Source of the DNA: DASQHW01 sp038238245
GTDB lineage: Bacteria > Actinomycetota > Acidimicrobiia > IMCC26256 > PALSA-610
DNA length: 64,000 nucleotides
Reading direction: 5' to 3'
Assembly: GCA_038238245.1 (NCBI GenBank)
Contig: JBBRXX010000002.1
Coordinates: forward strand, 141,688 to 205,687
Positions 8,754-16,183 of this stretch are shown in pieces. The position numbers and the translations under genes were made by a program. Under the pieces are notes generated by a model. It saw only the letters and a program-made list of their open reading frames with translations, was not told the DNA's origin and did not search any database. How positions within the stretch are numbered: the first letter of the stretch is position 1; each line of letters opens with the position of its first letter.

Positions 8754-9916
8754 CCCGGCCGTACGGAGTACTGATAGCCCTCTCGGAACACGGGTTGCAG
8801 CCGGACGAAGTCGCCGGTGTGCGTCGCGGAGATCGTCATGCCGTTGCCGACGTACATCCCGACGTGACCGTGGTCGGGGTAGTAGATCGCCAGGTCACCG
8901 GGTTTCAGGTCGGAGTCCGGCACGCGCGGGAACATCGCGCCCTGGGCGATCGAACCATGAGGCATCGACACGCCGCCTTGCGCCCAGGCCATCATTGTCA
9001 GGCCCGAGCAGTCGTACGCGTCGGGACCCACGCCCGCATATCGGTATGGCTTGCCGACCTGTGCCCACGCGTACGCGACGGCGGCGGTGGCTCCCGCGCC
9101 CGGTGCCGGCACATCGAACGGCTGTCCGCCGATGCTCGGCGAACCTCCTCCGCTCCCCGCGTTGGCGCGGGCGGCAGCGGCTTCGGCTTGGGCGCGTGCC
9201 TGCACGGCCTGGAACTCGGCGCGCGCTCGCGCGTCGTCGGCGCGCTGCTTCTCCGCCGCGATCTGGTCGACGAGCTGACCGATGTCGCCCTTGACCGAGG
9301 CGAGCTCGTTCTGCTCGACCTGGACGGCCTGCTTCACTTCGTTCAGCGCTTTGTCCGCAGCTCTCTGCTGGGACCGAGCCTCGTCCTGGACCTTCAGGAA
9401 CGTCTTGCGCTGGATGCCGAGCGTCTCTTCCGCGACATGAAGCTTGTCGAGGAGTCGCTGGTCTTCGTCCGCGGCGGCTTCGCCGTACTTCGCACGGCTG
9501 CCGAGCTCGCGCACGTCGGTCGCGTCGATCGAGAACGGGTCGGAGTTGCCGGCGCCCATGTAGAGCGTCGCGGCCCTGCCACTGAGCCGCAGGCGCGACT
9601 CCTTCGTGTCGGCTTCGGCGCGTGCGATACCGGCTTCGGCGTCGGCAATCTTCTTCTGTGTTTCCGCGACGGCCGTCTGCGCCTGGAGGTACTGCTCGTT
9701 GAGCATTTCCGACCTACGATGGTCGGCGTCGATCTTTGTCTCGAGCCTTGCGGCACGCTCTTTTTTGGCCGCGAGGTCGTCCTGCGGTGATGCGTGCGCG
9801 GGCGCCGCGAACGCGATGCTTGTCGACACCGCGAGAGCGAGGGCCAGGCCAAGAGTGACCGGGCGTCGGCCACGGGGCGCGACGCCGCGGGGGGATCCAT
9901 CTCTCCGCCGGGGCAT
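8750..9916 (-). CDS. NlpC/P60 peptidoglycan endopeptidase with N-terminal coiled coil (RipA-like)
   Basis: Secreted cell-wall hydrolase of 388 residues. An Arg-rich N-terminus and hydrophobic stretch LGLALALAVSTSIAFAAPAHA form a signal peptide (cleavage after AHA, ~residue 42). Residues ~45-245 are a long coiled coil rich in Ala, Glu, Lys and Gln, and the C-terminal ~120 residues are an NlpC/P60 domain with Cys303 in YDCSGL, the HGHVGMYVG histidine motif near residue 350 and the LKPGDL motif. Such proteins split D-Glu-mDAP bonds during septation. The promoter is an apparently leaderless TAACCT 6 nt from ATG. SelD overlaps its stop. Confidence 0.92.
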   Translation of the reverse strand: MPRRRDGSPRGVAPRGRRPVTLGLALALAVSTSIAFAAPAHASPQDDLAAKKERAARLETKIDADHRRSEMLNEQYLQAQTAVAETQKKIADAEAGIARAEADTKESRLRLSGRAATLYMGAGNSDPFSIDATDVRELGSRAKYGEAAADEDQRLLDKLHVAEETLGIQRKTFLKVQDEARSQQRAADKALNEVKQAVQVEQNELASVKGDIGQLVDQIAAEKQRADDARARAEFQAVQARAQAEAAAARANAGSGGGSPSIGGQPFDVPAPGAGATAAVAYAWAQVGKPYRYAGVGPDAYDCSGLTMMAWAQGGVSMPHGSIAQGAMFPRVPDSDLKPGDLAIYYPDHGHVGMYVGNGMTISATHTGDFVRLQPVFREGYQYSVRPG

Positions 9917-9922
9917 CCGGAG

Positions 9923-9928
9923 AGGTTA
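9923..9928 (-). promoter_or_regulatory. -10 element of the NlpC/P60-selD operon
   Basis: TAACCT on the minus strand, 6 nt before the ATG at 9916; predicted leaderless transcript. Confidence 0.5.
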
Positions 9929-10009
9929 GACCCACCCTCGCCCCACCTGTCACATCCGGCGCGTTTCCCCAGGTCAGCAGGGGACGAAACGGTCGAAACG
10001 GGCAGATCG

Positions 10010-10495
10010 TCAGCTGGCCAGCGGCCAACCCGGTGTCGGCGCGGGATCGCCGCGAGCCGCCACGACGGGTGACGTCCAGTGCTGATCCTTCGCGATCTCA
10101 TCGGCGACGCGCTGCCACTCGGTCGGGCTCCAACCCTGCGCGGCGGTGACGAGCGTCGTGTCCTGACGCAAGTGCACGAACGCCGGAAGCCGTTCGAGGC
10201 CGAGGCTCGTGACCAGGGCGCGGTCGGCGTCGCACCACACGAGCCACTCGTTCACCACGTTGCCGATGATGCGTTTGGTGATTGGAGGTGTGCTCGGCAC
10301 GCAGACGATCGTGCGCACATCACTGTCGCCGAACGTCGCGAAGATTCGTTCGATCACCGGAACGAACTGCGAGCCCTCGGGCCGGTCGGGCAGCACGACG
10401 ATCGCAAGGTTGAACACCGTCGCCCAGTCGTCGAGCGTGCGCGTGATCCCCGTGTAGCTCGTGATCGCCAGCTGCGGATTCGGGTTCTGCGCCAT
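10010..10495 (-). CDS. Thioredoxin-like fold protein, no redox cysteines
   Basis: A 161-residue cytoplasmic protein. The alternating strand/helix pattern, with FNLAIVVLPDRPEG, VRTIVCVPS, and GLERLPAFVHLRQDTTLVTAAQGWSP near the end, resembles a thioredoxin fold whose cis-Pro loop is LPAFVHLRQD; the CxxC pair is absent, so it is not a disulfide enzyme. The family is actinobacterial and uncharacterised as far as I can tell. ATG 10495 is preceded by a CCGGAGAT ribosome site. It stands alone between the NlpC operon and a 168-bp gap. Confidence 0.6.
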   Translation of the reverse strand: MAQNPNPQLAITSYTGITRTLDDWATVFNLAIVVLPDRPEGSQFVPVIERIFATFGDSDVRTIVCVPSTPPITKRIIGNVVNEWLVWCDADRALVTSLGLERLPAFVHLRQDTTLVTAAQGWSPTEWQRVADEIAKDQHWTSPVVAARGDPAPTPGWPLAS

Positions 10496-10498
10496 ATC

Positions 10499-10610
10499 TC
10501 CGGGTCGCGCTCGCTTTCCTGGTCGCGTTCGCTGCTCGGCGGGATACCCGCCTCGCGGTCGCTCACCGCTCCGCCAGTTTGCTTCGCTTCGCTGCGCTCA
10601 CGGCCTCGTG
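10499..10610. repeat. Copy A of a possible ~112-bp dispersed intergenic element
   Basis: Begins TCCGGGTCGCG and ends GGCCTCGTG, with CCAGTTTGCTTCGC and CTGC/GCTC in between; the same order and near-identical length recur at 43398-43507. Both copies lie in a gap upstream of a rightward gene. The left edge abuts the ribosome site of the minus-strand gene. Similarity in the central 40 bp is weak, so the relation needs an alignment. Confidence 0.35.
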
Positions 10611-10663
10611 CAACCTCTCCGAAACCTAGCGCGCACCCGGGCCCCCGCTTACTCTCTTCGCTC

Positions 10664-11362
10664 ATGGCAGAGATGGTCAGCTTTGCAAGCAATGGCGACA
10701 CCGCGCAGGGGTATCTCGCCGTACCCGCGACGGGTACCGGGCCGGGCGTGCTCGTGCTGCAGGAATGGTGGGGCCTCGTCCCGCAGATCAAGCGGGTGTG
10801 CGATCGGCTTGCCGACGAGGGGTTCGTCGCGCTCGCACCCGATCTCTTTCGCGGAGAGATCGCGGAGCACACCGAGATGGACAAGGCCGGCCGGCTCATG
10901 TCCACGCTCCCCGCCGACCGGGCCGCGCGCGACATGGGCGGCGCGGTCGACTTCCTTCGCGCCCATGACGCAGTGCAAGGTGACAAAGTCGGCGTCGTCG
11001 GCTTCTGCATGGGCGGGATGCTCGCGCTGATCGTCGCGGCCCAGCAGGGCGACAAGATCGGCGCGGTCGCACCCTTCTACGGCGCGCCGCTCGGCGAGGA
11101 CGCCCCCGATTGGTCGAATCTCACCGCACCCGTGCACGGCCACTACGCCGGAAACGACGACTTCTTTCCGCCCGGGCCGGTCAAGGAGCTCGAAGCGCAG
11201 TTGCGGGGCATGGGCAAGGATGTCGTGTGCGAGATGCATCCGGGCACGGGCCACGCGTTCGCGAACGAGGAGAACGCGCTCGGCACCCACGACGAAGGCG
11301 CGGCTGCCGACGCTTGGACGAAGACGGTGGCGTTCCTCCGCGACCGCTTGACGAAGAGCTAG
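10664..11362 (+). CDS. Dienelactone hydrolase family protein
   Basis: A 232-residue alpha/beta hydrolase of the dienelactone hydrolase family, cytoplasmic. The nucleophile is Cys115 in GFCMGG, the hallmark of DLH, with an Asp near residue 165 (GHYAGNDDFF) and His197 in GTGHAF completing the Cys-Asp-His triad. The oxyanion region EWWGLVPQIK follows the first strand. In the aromatic-degradation pathway the enzyme opens dienelactone to maleylacetate, but no other ring-cleavage gene is nearby, so a broader hydrolase role is equally likely. The start at ATG 10664 follows a TACTCT hexamer by 8 nt. The stop overlaps the convergent rhodanese gene by 4 nt. Confidence 0.9.
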   Translation: MAEMVSFASNGDTAQGYLAVPATGTGPGVLVLQEWWGLVPQIKRVCDRLADEGFVALAPDLFRGEIAEHTEMDKAGRLMSTLPADRAARDMGGAVDFLRAHDAVQGDKVGVVGFCMGGMLALIVAAQQGDKIGAVAPFYGAPLGEDAPDWSNLTAPVHGHYAGNDDFFPPGPVKELEAQLRGMGKDVVCEMHPGTGHAFANEENALGTHDEGAAADAWTKTVAFLRDRLTKS

Positions 11363-11736
11363 CGGGCGGGTCTCCCGTCGGCGCGTACGAGGTCGCGACC
11401 CGACGCGCGCCACGCAACGACGCCACCACCGAGGACCGCGGCGTCGTAGCCCTTCTCGCGCATCGACGAGACGATCTCCTCGGCGATGCCCTGGTCTCGT
11501 CCGGCGACGACGATCGGCCGTTCCTTGGCGATCCGCTCGAGCTCCATGTCCAACAGCTCGGGCTCGACCAGCAACGCGTCGGGCATGTGCGCGACGAGCC
11601 AATCTTCGGGAGCGCCGAGGTCGATGAGCAGCGCGCCCTTCTCGACGGCGTGGGCGGCGGTGTCGGCATCGATCTTCGGGACAGGCTCGTGTCCCCAGAA
11701 CGGGGGCGGCGGGTCCCCTTGACCCCAGAACGGCAT
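11359..11736 (-). CDS. Rhodanese-like domain protein lacking the catalytic cysteine
   Basis: A 125-residue single rhodanese domain with a Pro/Gly/Trp-rich N-terminal tail (MPFWGQGDPPPPFWGHEP). The fold is clear from ALLIDLGAPEDWLVAHMPDALLV and GYDAAVLGGGVVAWRASG, but the active-site loop, normally C-x4-R(S), reads AGRDQG after IVV, so sulfur transfer is not expected. Probably a binding or regulatory rhodanese homologue. Head-to-tail with the MarR gene, 9 nt apart, hence maybe one transcript. Confidence 0.75.
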   Translation of the reverse strand: MPFWGQGDPPPPFWGHEPVPKIDADTAAHAVEKGALLIDLGAPEDWLVAHMPDALLVEPELLDMELERIAKERPIVVAGRDQGIAEEIVSSMREKGYDAAVLGGGVVAWRASGRDLVRADGRPAR

Positions 11737-11745
11737 ACGTCTCTT

Positions 11746-12186
11746 CTACCCCCCGGGCGCAATCGATGATGTGTCGAGGTCGGCCCACAGCGATCGCATG
11801 CGCGGCGCGAGCCGGCGCAGCTCCTCGAGGTGCAGCCGGCTGAGCTGGCGGAGGCGACGCGACCCGAGCGTGGTCAGCCGCAATCGGACGACGCGGTGGT
11901 CGGCGGGGTCGGCGTGTCGTTCGACGAGCCCGGCCACCACCGCGCGGTCGACGAGCCCGACCGCGCTGTGGTGCCGCAGCAGCAAGCTCTCGGCGAGGTC
12001 GGTGATCGTGGGCCCCTCCGGTTCGGGATGGCCGCGAATCGCGAGGAGCAGCTGATGGTGCGCGGGTGTGATCCCGATACGCGTCGATTGCGCCTCGCTC
12101 CATCGCTGGAAACGTCGAAGGCCGGTACGGAACTCGAGCAGTCGCTCGTAGTCCTCGTCGCGCAGCTCATGGGCGCCGTCGGCCAC
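11746..12186 (-). CDS. MarR-family transcriptional regulator
   Basis: A 146-residue winged-helix repressor. Residues ~35-110 hold the DNA-binding domain (GITPAHHQLLLAIRG, TITDLAESLLLRHHSAVGLVDRAV and the wing HADPADHRVVRLRLT). The GTG start at 12186 is chosen because upstream residues are low-quality sequence shared with the clc frame and because a -10 hexamer lies 6 nt before it. It is divergent from the chloride channel gene with only 19 bp between starts, and a perfect palindrome fills that gap; autoregulation and control of the channel follow by inference. The ligand is unknown. Confidence 0.85.
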   Translation of the reverse strand: MADGAHELRDEDYERLLEFRTGLRRFQRWSEAQSTRIGITPAHHQLLLAIRGHPEPEGPTITDLAESLLLRHHSAVGLVDRAVVAGLVERHADPADHRVVRLRLTTLGSRRLRQLSRLHLEELRRLAPRMRSLWADLDTSSIAPGG

Positions 12187-12190
12187 GGGT

Positions 12191-12207
12191 ATATCGTAGT
12201 ACGATAT
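12191..12207. promoter_or_regulatory. Palindromic operator containing both divergent -10 boxes (marR/clc)
   Basis: ATATCGTA-G-TACGATAT is a perfect palindrome with 8-bp arms. Rightward -10 TATCGT (12192-12197) is 8 nt from the clc ATG; leftward -10 TACGAT (12198-12193) is 6 nt from the marR GTG. The two hexamers overlap by 5 bp, and the operator's last two bases are the first two of the clc start codon. Confidence 0.75.
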
Positions 12208-13840
12208 GAATTCGTCGCCGGGCCGCCTGGCATACCTGTCGGCGCTCGCGCTGCTGCTCGGGCTCGCGGGGGGTGGCGCATCGTGGGTCCTGCTCCGCCT
12301 CATCGCGTTGCTGTCGAACGTGGCGCTGATGCACCGGGTCGGGTGGCAGCTGCCGTCGCTCGCGCACTATCAACCCGACTGGTGGATCGTGCCGACCGCG
12401 ATGGCCGGCGGTCTTGTCGTCTCGTTGCTCGCCCTGTGGGCGCCGGTCATCCGGGGCCACGGGATCCCGGAGGCAATGGAGGCCGTGCTCGTGCGCCGCA
12501 GCCGCATCTCGCCGCGCGCCGCGCTCGCCAAGCCGTTGTCGGCCGCGGTCGCGATCGGGACCGGCGGGCCCTTCGGCGCCGAGGGGCCGATCATCGTCAC
12601 CGGCGGCGCGCTCGGGTCGCTGGTCGGGCAAGCGCTCCGGATGTCCGCGGCGGAGCGCAAGATCCTGCTGGCCTCGGGCGCGGCGGCGGGGATGGCCGCG
12701 ACATTCGGCGCGCCGCTGGCCGCCGTGGTGCTCGCGATCGAGCTGTTGCTCTTCGAGTTCTCGCCGCGCGCCTTTGTCCCGCTCGCGGTCGCGGCGAGCG
12801 TCGCGGCCGGTGTCCACGCCTGGTACGCCGGCAGCGGGCCGCTGTTCGCGGTCCCGGCCCACGGCTTCAGCGGGCTCGGCGAGCTCCCGATCTTCGCGTT
12901 GTTGGGCGTGCTGTGCGGATTGCTCGCGGCCGTGGTGTGCAAGGGGTTGTTCGTGGTCGAAGCGGGCTATCGCCGGCTCCCGGTCCGCGAGTTCTGGCAC
13001 CCGATCATCGGCGGTGCGCTGTTCGCACTCGTCGGGCTCGCGGTGCCGCGAGCGCTCGGCGTGGGGTACGACGCGATCACCGACACGCTCGCGTCCCGTC
13101 TCGCGGCCGGGACGCTCGCCGCGCTCCTGGTCGGCAAGTTGGTCGCCTGGTGGTTCGCGCTCGGCTCCGGCACCTCCGGCGGCACGCTCGCGCCGATCCT
13201 CCTGGTCGGCGCGACGTTCGGCGGGCTCTTCGAGGTCGCCGTGCACCGCGTCGCGCCGGGCGTCAGCGTCGCACCGGCCGCGATCATCGTGGTGGCGATG
13301 GCCGCGACGTTCGGAGCGTCGACGCGCGCGACGTTCACCTCGATCGTGTTCGCGTTCGAGCTGACCCGTGACTACCAGGCGATCCTCCCGCTCATCGGCG
13401 CGGTCGTGCTCGCCGACCTGGTGTCAGGGGCGTTGCTCGAGCACCACCTGATGACCGAGAAGCTCGCGCGGCGCGGGCTCCATGTGCCGCGCGAGTTCAT
13501 GCCCGACGTGTTGTCCGCGACGCGGGTGGCCGATGTGATGACCAAGGTCGAGCAATTGTCCGCGGCGGGCCGGCCGTCGGTGGCACCGGAGGCGTCGCTG
13601 CTCGACGCGCTCGTCCGAATGGTGGAGGAGCACGTCGACGAGCTCGCCGTCGCCGACGGCGACGGGCGGCACCTCGGCATCATCACGCAGTCCGACATCA
13701 TGCAGGCGCGTGCGGCGCATCTCGCGCACGAACGCGCCGAGGACGGCTGGTTTTCCCAGCTCAGGCGCCGAGGGCGCGCATCATTGCAGGCGGAATCTCG
13801 TCCCGACCCTGGGCCAGGAGCCGCGCCCGCTGAATATTGA
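12206..13840 (+). CDS. ClC-family chloride channel/transporter with C-terminal CBS region
   Basis: Integral membrane protein of 544 residues with roughly ten hydrophobic helices, then a cytoplasmic CBS region. The selectivity motifs are GHGIPE (~residues 84-89; the usual Ser of GSGIP is His), GAEGP (~124-128, keeping the gating Glu) and GTSGGTLAP. The C-terminal part VADVMTKVEQ...HVDELAVADGDGRHLGIITQSDIMQ is a CBS pair that is shorter than usual. Retention of the gating Glu suggests an H+/Cl- exchanger rather than a pure channel. Expression is probably controlled by the divergent MarR protein. Its last 80 nt overlap the convergent MBL gene. Confidence 0.93.
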   Translation: MNSSPGRLAYLSALALLLGLAGGGASWVLLRLIALLSNVALMHRVGWQLPSLAHYQPDWWIVPTAMAGGLVVSLLALWAPVIRGHGIPEAMEAVLVRRSRISPRAALAKPLSAAVAIGTGGPFGAEGPIIVTGGALGSLVGQALRMSAAERKILLASGAAAGMAATFGAPLAAVVLAIELLLFEFSPRAFVPLAVAASVAAGVHAWYAGSGPLFAVPAHGFSGLGELPIFALLGVLCGLLAAVVCKGLFVVEAGYRRLPVREFWHPIIGGALFALVGLAVPRALGVGYDAITDTLASRLAAGTLAALLVGKLVAWWFALGSGTSGGTLAPILLVGATFGGLFEVAVHRVAPGVSVAPAAIIVVAMAATFGASTRATFTSIVFAFELTRDYQAILPLIGAVVLADLVSGALLEHHLMTEKLARRGLHVPREFMPDVLSATRVADVMTKVEQLSAAGRPSVAPEASLLDALVRMVEEHVDELAVADGDGRHLGIITQSDIMQARAAHLAHERAEDGWFSQLRRRGRASLQAESRPDPGPGAAPAEY

Positions 13841-14570
13841 TCGCGTCGCGCGGGTCGCGCTCGGGCCACGCGTCCCACGGACCCGGTGGAATCTCACCCG
13901 ACACGCAGTGCCGCAGGTACTGCTGCAGCTCACGCACCTCTGCCTCGCCACCGACCGGGCCGTGTCCGGGCACGATCACGTCGGCGAGCTCGGCCACTGC
14001 GTCGAGCACGTCGGCCCACATCTTGGGATCTCCCTGGAAGGCGAGCGGGGTGACGCCGAAAAAGCACAGGTCGCCCGCGAACAGCACGTCGACGTCTGCG
14101 ACGAGTGCCATGAGGTCGCCGGCCGTGTGGCCGGTCGCCGGCAGCACCTCGATGCGCGGCGTCAGCTGGGCCGCGTCGGTGACGAGGTGTGTGACCGGAC
14201 GCGTGCCGATCTCGGCGAGGTCGTCGAACTCGGCGTCGAACGCGGGCATGAACGCCTTGTACGCACCGAGGGGCATCTCGCCGTCGAGGAGATCGCTCGT
14301 TTGTGGTGAGCCGAAGACGGCCGCGTTCGGGAACGCTGTTGTGCCGCCGACATGGTCGACGTGCGCGTGCGTGAGGAGCAATCTCCTGATCGGTTGACCG
14401 AGCTTCGCGACTGCAGCCGCGAACGGTTCCCATTGCGATCGCACCATCAGCGTGTCGACGATCGTGAGCCCGTCGTCATCGGCGATCACGCCGGCGTTGC
14501 TCACGCCCGACTCGCCGCCGGGTTGCAACCACGCGAATACACCGTCGGCGATCTGGTCGAGATTGGTCAT
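13761..14570 (-). CDS. Metallo-beta-lactamase-fold hydrolase
   Basis: A 269-residue MBL-fold protein with the metal motif HAHVDH (His68, His70, Asp72, His73), a further ligand in ATGHTAGDL, GDLCFFG and the late PGHGPVGG histidine. It is cytoplasmic, with no signal peptide, and looks like the SoxH/quinoprotein-relay-type MBLs that include many lactonases and thioesterases. The substrate cannot be told. ATG 14570 follows a minus-strand TAGTTT by 5 nt. The coding sequence overlaps the 3' end of clc by 80 nt on the opposite strand. Confidence 0.88.
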   Translation of the reverse strand: MTNLDQIADGVFAWLQPGGESGVSNAGVIADDDGLTIVDTLMVRSQWEPFAAAVAKLGQPIRRLLLTHAHVDHVGGTTAFPNAAVFGSPQTSDLLDGEMPLGAYKAFMPAFDAEFDDLAEIGTRPVTHLVTDAAQLTPRIEVLPATGHTAGDLMALVADVDVLFAGDLCFFGVTPLAFQGDPKMWADVLDAVAELADVIVPGHGPVGGEAEVRELQQYLRHCVSGEIPPGPWDAWPERDPRDAINIQRARLLAQGRDEIPPAMMRALGA

Positions 14571-14575
14571 GTCCA

Positions 14576-14581
14576 AAACTA
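14576..14581 (-). promoter_or_regulatory. -10 element of the MBL-fold gene
   Basis: TAGTTT on the minus strand, 5 nt before the ATG at 14570; predicted leaderless. Confidence 0.45.
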
Positions 14582-14668
14582 CCCAGTGACATATTGAAGA
14601 TGCCGACGCGCAAGCGAAATGCGTGCGTGTAGGATTCCGAAAAATGTGGGGCGAAGTTGGAGGTTGAA

Positions 14669-15286
14669 ATGACGGACGTCGTAGCGGAGACGTCGCCCGT
14701 TTTCGCGGAGCGTACGCGCTTGCCACGGCTGCGGAGCCTCGTGGGGGGTGGCGCAACGGTCGGGCTTGTCGCGCTCGTCGCGCTCGTTGCTCCCCATGTC
14801 GGTACGAGCGCGTCAGCGCCTGGTCACGCGCCTGTGCTCCAGCTCCCGGACGTGCCCGGCGTCGCGTCACATCCCGACGCGTTCGAGCTCGACGCGCTGA
14901 AGGCCATGAGGCAAACGACCGTGGCGCACAAGACCGTCACGCACAAGGTCGCAAAGGATCCCGCCGTTCCGGTGGCCCCGCCACTCCGGACGTACGCGGG
15001 TGCGCCCGTCGCACACGCCGCGCAGGCACCCTCGATGTCGAACGAGACTCATGTGGTGTCGAACGTGCAGGGTGTGGCGCCGGCGAATACGAACAAGAAC
15101 ACGCAGATGAACGCAAACAGCGTCTCGGTCACGAGCGCGAACAAGCACGTGAACAGCAACCGCTCGGTCAATGTCTCGAACAGCACGGTCCAAAAGGTGA
15201 CATCGGGACAGGTCGAGCACTCGACGCACGTGTCCAGCTCCACGAGGGTCTCGCGCACGCACACGAACTCCCAGACCGCGCCGTGA
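14669..15286 (+). CDS. Membrane-anchored or secreted Asn/Ser/Thr/Val-rich protein of unknown function
   Basis: A 205-residue protein. A basic N-terminus (RLPRLRSL) precedes one hydrophobic segment (ATVGLVALVALVAPHV, ~residues 28-45) that may be a signal peptide or anchor. The rest is hydrophilic; residues ~120-200 are a low-complexity stretch of Asn, Ser, Val, Thr and His with recurring N-S-V and N-V-S units (NANSVSVTSANKHVNSNRSV). The ATG at 14669 is preferred because GGAGG sits at 14659-14663; a TAGGAT hexamer lies at 14632-14637. No family is recognised. A cell-surface or adhesive role is a guess from composition. Confidence 0.7.
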   Translation: MTDVVAETSPVFAERTRLPRLRSLVGGGATVGLVALVALVAPHVGTSASAPGHAPVLQLPDVPGVASHPDAFELDALKAMRQTTVAHKTVTHKVAKDPAVPVAPPLRTYAGAPVAHAAQAPSMSNETHVVSNVQGVAPANTNKNTQMNANSVSVTSANKHVNSNRSVNVSNSTVQKVTSGQVEHSTHVSSSTRVSRTHTNSQTAP

Positions 15287-15305
15287 CTCGCTGACCGGGC
15301 GCGAG

Positions 15306-16139
15306 CTATTCGGTGAGCGCCTCGAGGAGCGCTTCGCCCATCCCGGTCGACCACCACACGGCCGTGTCGTCCTGATGGCGAAGTGACCAGTCGACCTGCC
15401 GGAGCACCATGTGCGCGCCGTACAAGCGGAGTGCTTGCGGAGAGGTGAGGGTCCGGGCCGCGTCGAGGAGCCGGTCGCGGAGCGCGAAGTCATACGTGTA
15501 GTACGCGAGGGTGACGAGATCGAAGGCGGCGTCACCGCTCGTCGCGCCCTGCCAGTCGACGACGCCGGTGATGCGGTCACCTTCGGCGAGGACGTTGTAC
15601 GGCGAGAAGTCATAGTGCACGACGTCGCGGCTCGCGACTTCCAGGTCGCGCGACCTCTTCGCGATCTCCTGGAGCCGGTCGAGCAGCGCCGGATTGTGGA
15701 CTCGTATGCACTCGAGCTCGCAGTGACCCACGAAGCCGTCGGTCAGGCTCGCGACCATGTCGGCGATCCACGGCGCGCGGCCCGGCAGACCGACGTCGCG
15801 CTGCTTCTCGACCAGGGCGACGAGCTGGGGTACGTGGGACTCGGTGATCTGCTCGACGGGATCGCCGGGCATCCGCTGGGTGAGCTCGTATCCCGTTCCG
15901 TCGACCTCACCCGACGCGAGGCTCGCCGGCACGGGGTATCCGCGGCCACGCAGGGCTTCGGTGAATCTGATCGAGTGGCCGAAGTCGAGCGCGTCGTCGG
16001 CGTCGCCCTTCAGCACCGCGGGCGTCCCGTCGGCCAGGCGGACTTCGTATGCCCCGGCTCCTTCGCCGTGCGCGAGCTTGCACACGACCAGGACCCCGAT
16101 CGCCTCGGCCAGCGCTTCGGCTTCCACGGGCACGAGCAT
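15306..16139 (-). CDS. Aminoglycoside phosphotransferase (APH)-family kinase
   Basis: A 277-residue small-molecule kinase of the APH/choline-kinase fold. The catalytic loop HYDFSPYNVL carries the H-x-D-x4-N signature and the metal-binding segment is VVDWQGATSG, with the Lys of the N-lobe in AVLKGDADD. Such proteins phosphorylate aminoglycosides, homoserine, fructosamine or other alcohols; nothing in the context narrows this, so resistance should not be assumed. ATG 16139 was selected over an upstream start that would run into the promoter of the divergent CitE-like gene. Confidence 0.8.
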   Translation of the reverse strand: MLVPVEAEALAEAIGVLVVCKLAHGEGAGAYEVRLADGTPAVLKGDADDALDFGHSIRFTEALRGRGYPVPASLASGEVDGTGYELTQRMPGDPVEQITESHVPQLVALVEKQRDVGLPGRAPWIADMVASLTDGFVGHCELECIRVHNPALLDRLQEIAKRSRDLEVASRDVVHYDFSPYNVLAEGDRITGVVDWQGATSGDAAFDLVTLAYYTYDFALRDRLLDAARTLTSPQALRLYGAHMVLRQVDWSLRHQDDTAVWWSTGMGEALLEALTE

Positions 16140-16171
16140 CGCAGGGTTGGAGCACCTGTCGCCGTGGCATT

Positions 16172-16177
16172 TAGCCT
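16172..16177 (+). promoter_or_regulatory. -10 element of the CitE/malyl-CoA lyase-like gene
   Basis: TAGCCT, 6 nt before ATG 16184; predicted leaderless. The same hexamer precedes the MaoC gene at 25671. Confidence 0.5.
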
Positions 16178-16183
16178 GGCCAC

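Noticed and set aside
11359..11736. SelU-type rhodanese linked to selD
   Set aside because: Too short (125 residues), lacks the P-loop domain and the catalytic Cys.
15306..16139. Aminoglycoside resistance gene
   Set aside because: Family fold alone does not show resistance; context is chromosomal housekeeping.
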